A stretch of DNA of 64,000 nt from Lethocerus indicus (taxonomy: Eukaryota; Arthropoda; Insecta; Hemiptera; Belostomatidae): positions 8,131,501-8,195,500 of the forward strand of contig JACDQD010000102.1 in NCBI GenBank assembly GCA_019843655.1, written 5' to 3'. The notes beneath the pieces are model-generated. The model was given only the letters and a program-made list of their open reading frames with translations. It was not told where the DNA came from and searched no databases. This document shows positions 25,195 to 37,649 of the stretch, one piece after another; the first letter of the stretch is position 1, and the number at the start of each line of letters is the position of its first letter. Made by a program: the position numbers and the translations under genes.

Positions 25195-28100
25195 CCGAGT
25201 TACCTGGATAGCGGACGTTTGAAATTCGCGCGAATATTCCCGATCGGATTTCGTGAAATGAAAAGAAGGCCGGAACGAAAGTCTGATCGTTTGCTTTCCG
25301 ACAAAACGGGGTATCTGTGTTATGAGAGCTGAACACGTGTAGTGTATTTGTGTGTGCGTGTCGTGGGAAGGCTGGGCCGGTGGCCCGGGTTTCAGTTGTT
25401 CACTGACAAGAAGAACCGCCCCCACTTTCATATCGGTGAAACTCGACGAACAAACTCGTTTCGTCCCTTTATTAATCGTTCTTTAGCGGCTATGTATTTA
25501 TTATGATTGTATTTGTATTGTTTATAACGACATAACTAATAAAAAATACAATTAAATTAATTTTCAGTCTGATTATAATTTTATATATTTGTATAATTTA
25601 TATCCGTTTGTATACAGTGCCAACGAATACGTTACAGTACAATCACTATTTTCGTGTGTATACAACGTGAATGTGCGATTATTACTGTGTATTTTTTGTA
25701 AATAAGTAAACTATTTAGTATATTAGTGTGTTCTGTTTTTTATCCGAATAACCTTCGAAAATCTACTATATCCCATCTTATAAGAAAAGTATAAAAAGAG
25801 CAAATATGGAAACAGTTGAATAGAGCCTTTTTCCTTTTTCATTATCATGGATAGTTTGACTTTTCTCCATTCTCTATAGGATTACAGTAAGTTTCCAAAC
25901 TTCTTTGGAACAACTCGTACATTCTATTTGGGGTCAAGTTTAAATAAAAATATTTCTAAAATGAAACAGGGTGTACAATAATCGCTCCCCCTTTTCCTTT
26001 TGTCTTCGGATAATTTAAGGATTCCAATTAAAAGAACTTCGGTTTGCTCCCTCTGCCAAGAGGGGCCCGCTTCTAGGACATGCGGATTGCATAAAGCCCA
26101 AGGACTTTATAAGGTCTAATATCTCCGTCGTATTTACGACCCCGCGATAGCGAAAAAGCCCCCCCCACTCCCGAGATAAAAAGGAAACAAAAGGAGAGCC
26201 ACCAAACATGGGAGGGGTTGTAATGAGCGACCCGGCTCACATTTCATTCCCCCCAGTGTTCAGAATAATACTGTAATTCACTCCGCATATCTTTCTAGTT
26301 TTACACTCGTTTTGGATTTCATATTTTCGGTAATTTTTTCGTTAACCATTTTTGTTTGGAGCGATAGAAGCTCTGAAAGTAAAAATGATTGATTGAAATT
26401 AATTTATTCTAGATTACCGTAGATTTCGTGCGTTTCTGCCTGCTCTCGCTTTTGCGAGTTTTGCTTTCTCTTTAAATAAAAATTATTAGATATAGATTAA
26501 CTAGCGCCCCCCTGAGTGTGGTGCGGAAATTTGCTTAACTAAAGTTCGTTGGGTGCACTTGCACGGATCAACTAGATAAGTAAAAATAAACTTTTTTTCA
26601 ATAAATTTTGGATCGACACTTGAAAAACTTAATAAAATATCAAATAGGTTTCCTGTGTGAGGAAACTTCAACGCAGAGGTTAAACAATGCGCAACGTAAC
26701 GTTTTAAAATTCATAATATTGTTGGTTGTATAATTAAAATATATAGAAATAAAATATTTGAGACGTCACATTTAAATGTTAATCATTTATTAGAATATAA
26801 CGAGACTACGTCGATTGAAAGGAGTCTATGAAGAAGTAAGAGAATGAGGAGTTTCCAAACCGACCACGAGATGGTGTGCGAGTGTTCACATCCCCGCGAC
26901 AGAACAACTTCGCTGGGAATAATGGGCCAAAAGGTATCAAAAAATAAACCTAAAACATCCATGAATAAATTTCTGAAGTATTACAACATTTCAAATGGTA
27001 AATGATTCCTATAAACCTTTATATCCCATCAATTAACTTATTTTATTTAGTAAAATTATTTTGGCTAATCTATTACTATTTGGTAAGTTCTAACAAGAAA
27101 TATCCCGTTATAATGTATTTATTAATCATTATAACTTTTCATCGTGGCACTTATCATATAAAATGGGGAAGGTAATTAGTATTGTAATTTAACTGAATAA
27201 GCTGCAATTTTGAAATTTTCATTATTTTTTCAATATAACTTGATTTTCATTTTCCAATTAAATGAAATATATTGGGCCACTTCGCTCACAAGTAATGAAG
27301 AATGGATGAATAAAATAAGCATCAATTAAATTAAAAATATTCGCCATCATTGTCTAGAGTTTCCTTCATTCCTTTTTTCGTCTGGTTTTCATTTAATATA
27401 CTTAAAGACGAGCGGGAAAAGCGTTCATAAATTCGCCCGTCATCCCCTCGTTTATTGGATTATTCTACGCAATATGACAACGCCACTCCTGGCCCCGCTG
27501 AGAACCCCGTCGGGAAATAACTTACCCCTAGCATTATAACTCCCGTGCTTAAAAAAGTTGTCTCTTTAGTTTATTATTTTAATATTTTTCCTTTTTTTTC
27601 TCTTTCTCCCTTCATCCATCCGTCCTTCAACCCCGGGGCGGAGTTTAAAGGTCAGATCGTCAAATGCGAGCCGGTCGTGAATTACTTAAGAAAATTGTGT
27701 AATGAAACGGCAATTCTGTTTTATTAGTGAACAAAAGTAACGCCGCTCAGTATAATTTTTAAATTCCGAGGTATAAAGCGGGGGGGGCGAAATTTAAAAG
27801 TTTTATAAATGGGTGACATGGGAGTCTGCGAGGGTTGTGGAATTATGGAAGATTTCGTCTGTCTCCACTTGTAATTTCGGCCAGTAGTAAACCGGTTTCG
27901 GTATAACACTATCGTCAGTACCTAGAAGAGAGAACTAAATAAGAAGGAAAAATATCAGTATTAAAATAAACGGGGTTTGTTAAGAGATAAAATAAAAGTT
28001 TACCAAGGAAGCTTCTTTGATTGAATGATCACTGAGGTATTTTCCAAGAAGAATTATCAATAGTGGTCAAGTTTTGAAATTTAAAACCTGTTATCCTGTA

Positions 28101-28438
28101 CACTTTGCGAAGGAAAGGGTATCCGGAGCAATGATGACACGATAAGCAGAATAATTTTGAGAGGGAGAAAACCGTGGGGAAAATGAACCCGGCTCGGCGA
28201 TCACTCTGTGAAGAGTTGAATTCATATGCTGCCGATATCCGCTTTGAAACTTAAAGGACTTCTTCTTGTTCTTCGAGGAGTGGGAAAACTTCTGGAACGC
28301 TGGCACAAGCGTATTGCAGTTGCTGCTACTCCGAAATGAAAAGAAACATTGTGATAGGCATCTAAATAAAATCGGTACAACTTATTATACATAATTTAAA
28401 TCATTACATATAGGTTGATATAATAAAGGTTTGATCCT

Positions 28439-28440
<2 letters not shown>
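25195..28440. other. Non-coding flank downstream of the YGPP-repeat gene
   Basis: AT-rich DNA with short ORFs (up to 97 codons) and no recognisable product. Local GC-rich patches lie at about 25200-25440, 26040-26240 and 27480-27640. A run of eight G occurs at about 27781. Confidence 0.55.

Positions 28441-28441
<1 letters not shown>

Positions 28442-28490
<49 letters not shown>
28442..28490. repeat. (TA)n microsatellite
   Basis: About 24 uninterrupted TA units, 290 bp before a GC-rich island. Confidence 0.95.
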
Positions 28491-28493
<3 letters not shown>

Positions 28494-28713
28494 TGGCATT
28501 ATAGAGTAATATGCTTTTATATCTTCAAATTGGTATATATTATCTAACATTCTCTAACCGCGCCGTTTACATCTTGTTTGAGGAAATGCCAAATTGCTCT
28601 CCCTTGACAGACTGGTTGCCTGGTTCTATCCTATCAGCAATGTTTACTTCTTTCTTATTGAACATATAAAAGTCGTTCGGTTGCCCCGCAGAATTGCTGG
28701 GCGTTGACCTTTT

Positions 28714-29116
28714 CTATCGAAAAGACGTATTGTTCATTGCAACGTAAGTTATACGACGTTGAACGCTGACTGAGTGGATGCGAGGATCCTCGCGCATCCC
28801 GACACATAGCCCTGGCCTAGCCATATTGGAATTTAAGGGGTCGGGGGCGGAGGCCGGCAATTTACTAAAGGGCGCGTCAATGAGAACTGATCGCCCTTCA
28901 GTCGGTACCGGCTTGATTGATACGTACTGTCCTGTCGGTAGGGCCGCTGAATTATTTACAGCCGGGGCCCGGAGCTCTCTAATGATGACGCATAGCTCGA
29001 GCCGGCCCGTGCTCGAGACTCCGGAGGCGAGGACCCCCGGGCCACACACGGATCGGTCGCCAGTCGATGCTTTCACAACTGCATTGTCCCGCAACATAAC
29101 ACTAAATCTTCGCTAA
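28714..29116. other. GC-rich island open on both strands
   Basis: A minus-strand ATG frame of 127 codons (28714-29097) and a plus-strand ATG frame of 112 codons (28778-29116) overlap almost fully. Neither shows a domain I recognise, a signal peptide or low-complexity bias. The island stands out in base composition from the TA-rich DNA on either side. It could be a coding exon, a conserved regulatory element or chance openness in GC-rich DNA. Confidence 0.3.
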
Positions 29117-32100
29117 AACTGTGCCGAATATAGATAAACTAGTTCTGCGCCTACACTCGAACTACGGTAGTCAAATATAATAATTAAAGTTATTTCAGTA
29201 TTTACAGCACTGCAAACGCTGTAGGGGCAATTGCATTCGCGTGTTGGCGATGTACAATGTTTTGAAGGACCATGAATAAGCCATTATTAAAACGTTCGCT
29301 GTCGCGACCGTGCTGCACTACGTGGTGCACTCACACGGCTGTATACGCAGCATATACGGTCGGGAATATTTTGAACTCTCTAGGCCGTCGACAAATTAGT
29401 CTACAATTAAATATTCGTCGAATGAAATATTATACTATTAGTTTAACTTTAAGTTTACATCTATAACATAAGATTAGTTCGGATCTGAGTAGCTGCTCTC
29501 GAGTATACCGCAATATTTAGTTCCCAGTTCTAATTTTCAACGTCAGAAAGGCGTAAATATGAAACTGTAAAATTTAAACTTAATTTAACTTTTGTTTAAT
29601 AGTGTCTGTCAATGTATAGACGTTCGGCTCGGTTGCAAACGGGGTATTTCCTCTCTCTTTACAGGGCCTGCAAGCGTTTCCGTTTATTACTCATTCTTCG
29701 GCGGGGGGGCGGCTCTTATTAGGGCGGCGTTCGATTTCCCAAATTGCCCGGGATCAAAGCGGGCCGGGCGACAGGGGGTTGTCTCCGTCTCTCTCGCTCT
29801 CGCCGGTATTCCCGGGTCGATCTTCCTCGGTGGCGGTGTGGGAGGAGTCTGTTTCGTTTGATCAGGCCCCGACAGGATAATTGACGCCTGCCCTCCCTCC
29901 CAATTCAAAAACAGTGAATCACCGCACACGGCTCCAATTCCGATTCTCCCATATTACCCTTTCCGAGTTACTTCTCCCTCCGACAAGTAATTTAGATAAT
30001 TAATAATAGCGGCAGAAGAGATAATTAAAAAAATAATAGAGGAGTTCTAAAATTCCTTGACTAGTACAAGAACTACCACACAAATTTCAGTGTAATACAA
30101 TTAAATTAAAGCGTGATTAGCACATTCAATTGCTGTTGCCGTTCCAAAACTAATTAGTTTAATTATGCATAATTTTTATGAAATAATATTACTAATCACT
30201 TTCGTCATTAAAATTAATGCAAACAATATGTTTCGAAACTGTTTCTCTCACAACGTTTTTCACAGCAGGCAAAATAGTATCCCCCTTTATATAGAACCGG
30301 TAATTTCGAAATACCTCGGCGTATCTAGATGGAAACCGAAATTCGATTTGCGTACCAGAGATCGGGACGCGAAGACGAAGTGAGGAAACGCGACGGAGGA
30401 ACGGAATTGGGACATTCGGAATGCATGAAGTTAGGGAAGGAGGCCGGATTAGGAGTTAGTTTAAAGGGCTTACGAGAGACAGAGAGAGAGGGTGGGAGAG
30501 AGAGAGAGGTTCTAGTGGAAAATAGTAGAGGGAGGAAGGGGGATGAAAGACAGGCTGTTGTGGAACTGGTTCAGGTGGAAACTAGTGGGAAGAGTTTTGT
30601 AGGGACATAAATATACTGGCCGACTGAAACCAGAGTTTAGAGCTACCCCGGCGGCCAAAGTTAGGGGAATTAGAAGAACATGATCAATTGGGGGCGGTGG
30701 ATGTTCACCTGTACTTAAGTACCGGTGGGTAGTTTCTTTAGGCTTATAATAATTATGGACTGTTATTCTGAAAGCCACCATATTAGAAATGTTCCGATCA
30801 GTAAGGTACAGATGGGACCAAAAATAGTTGTATTTAAAAATCTATCCATACTTATTTAGGGCAATAAGAATTTCTATATATGTAATTTGTAGCCTTCTCG
30901 GCTTTTATATAACGGTACTTCTCATATATCCCGACCAGTTGTTGGCAATAGGCTAAATTATTCAATAGCTATTATTATTATTATTTTAGGATGGGGTTCC
31001 GCTTTTAATTTTAAATATCCAGTATAAAAGAGTAAAGCTTTCACTCGTGCCGACCAGGCGGGTGAATGAACTACAATTTTTTTGTATTTAGTACTAGCTT
31101 AATTAAAGTCACATTGAGGCCCGCCAGTGTTGAGAAAAAAGAAGGCTGAATTCGACTGGAAATGATGTGCGCAAATTTTCAGCGGAGAGACAGCCGAGGG
31201 AAATCCTTTCCGGTTGCCTTCAGTCTGGCGTACGGTGGTGGAAGGGGCCGGTGGAACCGACCACCGGTTGGACTAAATTAAAACAGTTTCAAAGCGTCGT
31301 TTTTCATCGCTCTAATTTAACTGTCAGTCTCACATATTTTACAATTCCGCGAGTTGAAACTGTCCGTGGCCGGCCCTTCAGGGAAGGAATTATATTTAAT
31401 GTTTTGGGAGGGGGTTAAAGCCGAAGAGGAAACGAGCCAATAGTTGAAACATGGACGCTCCGTACTCATAACCTCGTTTTACCACAACATTTATAGAAAT
31501 TATAGTATTCAGTTTCGGAATCCGGTGCTGCATTCGAGCGATGATGTTTTTGAAGTTGGGAGGACGACCAATATAACCATTTAAATTATTCATCTCTCTT
31601 ATAGCTCAGGGAGATTTATATATTTTTCCTTTTAATTTACACACATTCCCCGCCCATTCCGTTTATAAACGAAAACAGAGTACTCTGCGAATGTTTATTT
31701 TTTCAACATTTTCTAATTGTATCAACTCCTTCCACTCTGACATTACGCAGAAACGAGTTCAATTACGCCAACGGTCGAACGGGGCAAATGTGAAATGTTC
31801 GGCGCGTTATTTATCCGTACATTGAACGAGACCGGTCTCGTAAAATACAGGCCGATAAAGGTCGGGAAAAAAGGAGGCGCGTACCGAATTGTCTTTCGCG
31901 GCCGTAAGTCGTGATTAGGGTTGCCGGCCGCCGATGAGATACGCCGCCACCAATAACGTTGTAACGTCACCTACGTGTGTGTGTCTGTGTGCCCGGTCGA
32001 GCTACACGTATAAGTTTCAATACGTGGAGCATATTTCACGGCGGGAATTGTGCGCCTCCATCCCACCCCCCATCCCCGGCCACCAAAACCGGAGGTTTTT

Positions 32101-35100
32101 TTTTGGCCGGTGTCAGATAGCGGAGCCCCCGCAGAAACGGAGCGGTCGCTGGCAATGTGTTGGTGCGGGGGCGGGTTACGGGGGCGGGTGCGTCGTCCGG
32201 CCCCTAATCGATGTAACCGTGATGTACGGCCGGTGCAGATATGCGGCCCTGATTTGTGGGGCCCGTCCATCCCTCCTCCCTCCCTCCCTCCCATCCATCC
32301 GACTACAAAGGCCCGGATTTTACGGCCTAACGAAGGGTATTGCCCATACTTTTTTGATTCGCCATCCTCGGTGTAAATATTGTAATAACAGACGTTGACA
32401 ACGTTTTGTGCAATTGTAATAGTGACGCATCGCAGAGTGAGAAAATTAATTGTAAAGGGTGCAGATTTTTTAGTTTTACACACCCAACTGAAACATTGAA
32501 CTTTATAGATTCACTCTTTCGTATTCCTCGCGGAGGTTTGCTGTTGGTTCCTCCCCACAGAGCTAAACGCCATGTCCCTGTCCCACCAAATGGAGGCTCA
32601 TTCTACCAACTATTTAGGGAATTTTACATACTGGAAATCATTTAATCCACATGTCCGGAGATATTGGACCGCTGCGATAAAACACTTCCTGCGAATTTTT
32701 GGCCGATAGATCAGTTATCAATAGGCTGTATAGCTGTATAGCCAATGTGCGACATATTACTAAATACTAGGCAAATTCTAGGATGGTAAACTGCAGCGCG
32801 GTTCTGATTTGATAGAGTTATATCAGCTGTCCGTGTAACAGTAGCTTCCGTCTCGGGGTATTTGATATGGCTGGTTATCGTTAATGGTAGTGATGGAGAC
32901 GTTTCAATGACAGCTGCCTTATCAATTAATGCCGTAGTGACATCTACTATTGACAATTGTGAAAATTTGAAGACTAAATAAAGAATGAACGGACTATAAT
33001 ATGTCCATCCGATAAAATATTGAGCCCTTGACAAAAACATTATTGAATGCAACTAAAAATCGCCTCAATCGCCTTAATTTATGAAAGATTAAGCGTAGAA
33101 TATTCAACATTATTCCACGAAAATTACACGGAGTCGGGCAAAAATATTGGTCGGCAAAAGGAGGTAGGATTCGTTTTTATAAATAGAAACATGAGACGAC
33201 AAAATTATTCAAATTTAGAATGCAAATGTCTTTTCGAATTTCCGCGGTGGGTGAAGAATAATATAATTCCTTTCCTCTTAGAAACGGGCATAAATTTTTC
33301 GTGAGCAATAAAGAAAATTGCATTCTTCCGATTTAATTTATTTCTCCTCGCCCGTTCCTTATTAAGGAAATGTATATCCTGTCCGTTTGAATCTAGTTAT
33401 AACGTGTTCTATTTTATAAAAGAATTGGAACCGTTTCTTGTTACGTTTAAATCGCATTGTAAAAACAGTAAGAAATCTGTATGAAAAGTAGTAGTTTTTA
33501 AAGGGTATTTTTTTAAACAGCCATAAAATTGTTGAAACATTAAAACACAAAATATGGCATATAATTTCACAATAAACGCTTAAGTTGACTTCTGGTCAAT
33601 ACTTTGTCACGAATTCATGGGCGAGGGAACAACATTTCCTGTACAGTCATATTGGCTACGGAATTAGGGCCTACTCAGGAATCGACTGGGGAATTCAAAA
33701 AGAACACTGACAAAAGTTGGCCCCGAACTTTCTTCAGGCGAAAGGCAAGAATTTTAAAAGATTGAAGGGTCACGATTCTCAGAAAAGAATGGCGGGGGGG
33801 AGGGAAACTTCTTTTTCGCAAAAAGGAGAAAAAACCCCAATGGAGATAGAGCGATCCAATGAAATGTGTTCTAAACTGAAAATTGCAAAAAATAAGTATT
33901 TACTGACAGAAAGTGACGGTTTTACGAACAGTGACTTACCACTTAAACGTATTTCATAAAGGTATCTTTATGTAGTACTCAAGAAACATTATAGTTGACG
34001 ACTGCAAGAGTCGTTCTTATTTCGTTCTAATTCCTCCGATTTTATAAACGGTCAACCATTAATTACATAGTGTATTTTCGTAATTCACACAATTCAACCA
34101 GATCAGGTTTAGGCCAAGAGGTGACATTCCTAACTGTTTAAAAATGAAATGATAACTAAGACTAAATCGAATGAAAAAATGTAATAATAAATACAAATGG
34201 CGTAGTATTCGAACAGGGTATATGTAAATGTTTTTCTATGGAATTAAATTACAGTCATTAATTGGGAAATTTTAGAGTGTAAGGTGCGGCTATTACTACT
34301 GGTTAATACACTAATGTATGGATATTTTAAGGGAGGTGCCTACCGTCGAGGACACATATTTGCCCCAGTAAGTAAATCATATTCCATCAGTATCATGTAC
34401 ACAGTTGGTGTTTGTTCCAGAACCACATAACCTACAGAATTCAGCCCCAAGAGATTGATTCGCCATTGAACCAATATTGACGCCTCCGGCCCTACCCAAC
34501 TACACGCGGCATTAAATAAAAGATTATATTTGTCTCCACGCCGGCAAGGGTATCGATTTCTCATCGGCGATTGCAATTTGAATTAAATTTTCGTTCATCC
34601 AGGAGGCAACATTCTTTGACGGTAGAGAAATATTATTCGCGCTTAAAACGAGAATGGGATAAGGGTGATGGAAATTATTAAGTAGGATAATTTTATCCGC
34701 ACGGGGCCTGAGACCTCTGTATCTACCTATATAAACCTGTGCCTTTCTATCAATCATACATAGTATTTATGCTCGTGATTTACAATGGGTCGTCGTTCAG
34801 ATTCTTTCGGGTTCGGAGGAAAAATATCGACTTTACAGTTCCCTCTTTTGTAACTGCGCTAACTAGAACAAACGGGCCGAGTCGGGGATTCGCATATATA
34901 ACATTGCGGGAAACAAAGAATCCTCTCCGCGCTCCACACCCTCCCCGCTCCTCGTGCCAGGCGCGGAGAGATGGAACAAATGCGTCCTGAGGGCGGAGGG
35001 GGACGGTTCGGGAGTTTTCTTCATTGTCATGCAAATTGTATTATTAATATTTGACAAGTATCGCACCCCCACCCCCAACCCGAAAAGCCTCCGTCAGGTA

Positions 35101-37065
35101 GCCGGGGTCGGGGGCCTCTCCCATTCCAAACAAGTAAGACACAATCTCTACCCCGTACTTCTTCTTCCACAGCCAGTGCGCCCCGCACTTTGACATGAAT
35201 ATATATTAGCCTGATTATGTAATCCGGGGGAGGGCGCGTGGAACGCGGGCTTAAAACGCGAAGAAACGGCGAAACGAACAACAGCCCCCGTCTATTCCCC
35301 TCGTTCAAAAGTTTGAGCTCCAGCCCCAGCCGTGTATCTGCCCGGTAATGAACTCCGAAACGTCCCCCGACAACCCCAACCGCCATTACGGATTCAGTCA
35401 ATAACTCGAAAATATAAAACGACGCCGTTTCTACATACTAGAGTTATCTCTTCTGTAAACTCATTATAACGGATTACCTCGCCTCATGTTCGGTCGTCGA
35501 TACTCCGGTGACGGACCGGATTATTTCTTCATATACAAATATGAACACTCTGAATAATATCTGATATAACTGGTCGGAGTTTGCAATAGGTATTGTTTTT
35601 AACAAACATCCTTACCGGCTGTCCTTCGGCTAGGTGAGTGTGTACGGTATGACAGGCAGGGTACGTATGCAGGTAGTCGGGGTTAGGGGTTAGTGAAGCG
35701 CCTGAGGAGGCCTCTAGGTAGGGGAGGGCGGCAGACAAGTTTGCCGGCTCGTGGAAGCGTGTCTGAGCGGTAATGAACTTGGAGATAGCGGCTTTGGAGG
35801 CGGGGGCGGGGGCGACTGCCGTGTTCTAGAAGTTGGCGGCCCGCGTTATCGCCCCCTCTACGCCGCCCCCGGCAAACGGTGACACTACCGCCGCCCCCAC
35901 CCGTCCCTGTATTAAGGCTTACGCCAACATTTTACTGCGGCCCAGTCAATTTTAATACCGCCGTAACGCCCATATGCGCGATAAAGAACAACAAAATTTA
36001 TATCTACTTTCACCGCACTTACAATTGAGCCTTTCGAAATTATGAAATTGAATAATGATGGAGGACTACAACCCCTGTTCCTCCGACCAGCTGAAAGCTA
36101 GGAGAAAAAATTGCCGAAACTGGTTTATTTACAACGTAAGTAATTTGAGAATTAGACGATTTTAATGTTTACGTTTTCAAACCAATTAACTGTGTGGTTA
36201 TTACTATCTAACGTTCTGTAATAGAGTGTAATGCTGAGGAGTCAACATCGGACGGCAGGAGTTAGACCCTTTTGAATGTTTTTTTTTCAAAAACTTTCCC
36301 CGACTTTCACTATTTATAATGAATATCGGTTATATTAGAGAATAAAAGCCAAATAAGGCTGCGCGCGCGGGCAGTCAATTTGATTCTTGTCCAGGGGATT
36401 TGGAAAAGGGGCGAGTTGGGGGCGAAAGGAGGCAAGTAGGCGAGTCGGATTATAAATATTCATACACACTCTTTGTAATATTCATGACTGGATGCTTGAA
36501 AAGGGTTCCCAGCGGCGCCTGAACCCCGGTCCGGTTATTCAAGGAGGAAGAAGGAGACCCACCATTCCTTACCAAATTTCAATTTTGAATCCGGCCGGAG
36601 AGAGGTCGCTTTTACTGCTCGCAATTTATAAATAGGGCGCGTACGAAACGATTTTTATCAAAGGAGCGACATCTCGAGTCGGCTGTAAATCTTTTTGTTT
36701 GTGGAAAGTTAAGAAAAAAGAATGTGGCAAATTTCCTGCGACCTGAAGGCTATAATTCATTAGACAATGTATCCGAAAACAGTGGATGATTCTACCGTCT
36801 TATTACGTCTTAATAAAGTTATTAAATATTCCATCAGCTTTCTGTTCGGATTGTAGAACTAAAATAGAGGACGGAGAATTAAAATAAAATGAAGAAATAT
36901 GACAGCAGTACCAGAACGTTGTTATTCCATAGTGATGATACTTTAGCTGTTTGATAGGAAACAGAAAATAGCATGCTACTCCAAACAGTAATAATATCAG
37001 TTAAACCAACATGTCAATCGGCAATTAGAAGACACATCTTCAAGGTAACAACCCACTACCTATTT
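29117..37065. other. Non-coding stretch with several GC-rich islands
   Basis: Islands lie at about 29660-29900, 31900-32330 (open on both strands for 154 and 170 codons), 34880-35230 and 35740-35910. No frame carries a recognisable domain. The rest is AT-rich spacer. A GA-rich purine stretch occurs at about 30470-30540. Confidence 0.5.
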
Positions 37066-37080
37066 TTAACTCGTCATCGG

Positions 37081-37340
37081 AGACTCTCGGTGTGTACGGA
37101 GGGAAAGAATGATGGCAATGGTCACAATGTCCCAGGCGTTTCTTTCTCGGGCAGACGATTCTTTGAAAACGGTCCGAGCCGGCGTCTTGACTCGAGTCCG
37201 GGGGGCGATCAATCTGCGGTCGGCGTCCGACAAGAGGGAAAAGCCGAGCGAGATTTCCGCCCTCAAAGGGGGCGGGGGCGGCCCGGGGAGTCAGCCTCCA
37301 CCTTCAAAGGGAGGCCCGTGAAGTCCAATTTGTCCCAGAC
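37081..37340. other. GC-rich island with overlapping ORFs
   Basis: A plus frame at 37109-37321 (MSQAFLSRADDSLKTVRAGV and on), another plus frame at 36973-37416 and two minus frames are all open here. No known domain was recognised. A G-rich run at 37268-37288 and long GA tracts downstream make it promoter-like or island-like, but this is inference. Confidence 0.3.
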
Positions 37341-37473
37341 GCGAAGACCAATCAGAGTGCGCCGTTTGTCATATAGGGACTCGAACCGCTGCTGCCGAAG
37401 ATTCGGGTGTGCGTGAACGGGCGCCTGTAGTAACACACAGCGAGTGGGACGAAGAAAGCCAATGCGTGGGAGG

Positions 37474-37478
<5 letters not shown>

Positions 37479-37504
<26 letters not shown>
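37479..37504 (+). repeat. (GA)n microsatellite, proximal tract
   Basis: A purine tract of GGGA units leading into about 12 GA units, followed after about 90 bp by a longer GA tract. Confidence 0.95.
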
Positions 37505-37587
37505 TAAGAGACGGCGGGGAGAGATGCCGGGTCGAGAGGAGAACCATTATCAACGATTTCACGGGCCCGTTCACCAACCGTGGGTCG

Positions 37588-37591
<4 letters not shown>

Positions 37592-37648
<57 letters not shown>
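37592..37648 (+). repeat. (GA)n microsatellite, distal tract
   Basis: About 28 uninterrupted AG/GA units. Translated, it gives Arg-Glu or Leu-Ser repeat frames that are artefacts of the microsatellite. Confidence 0.95.
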
Positions 37649-37649
<1 letters not shown>

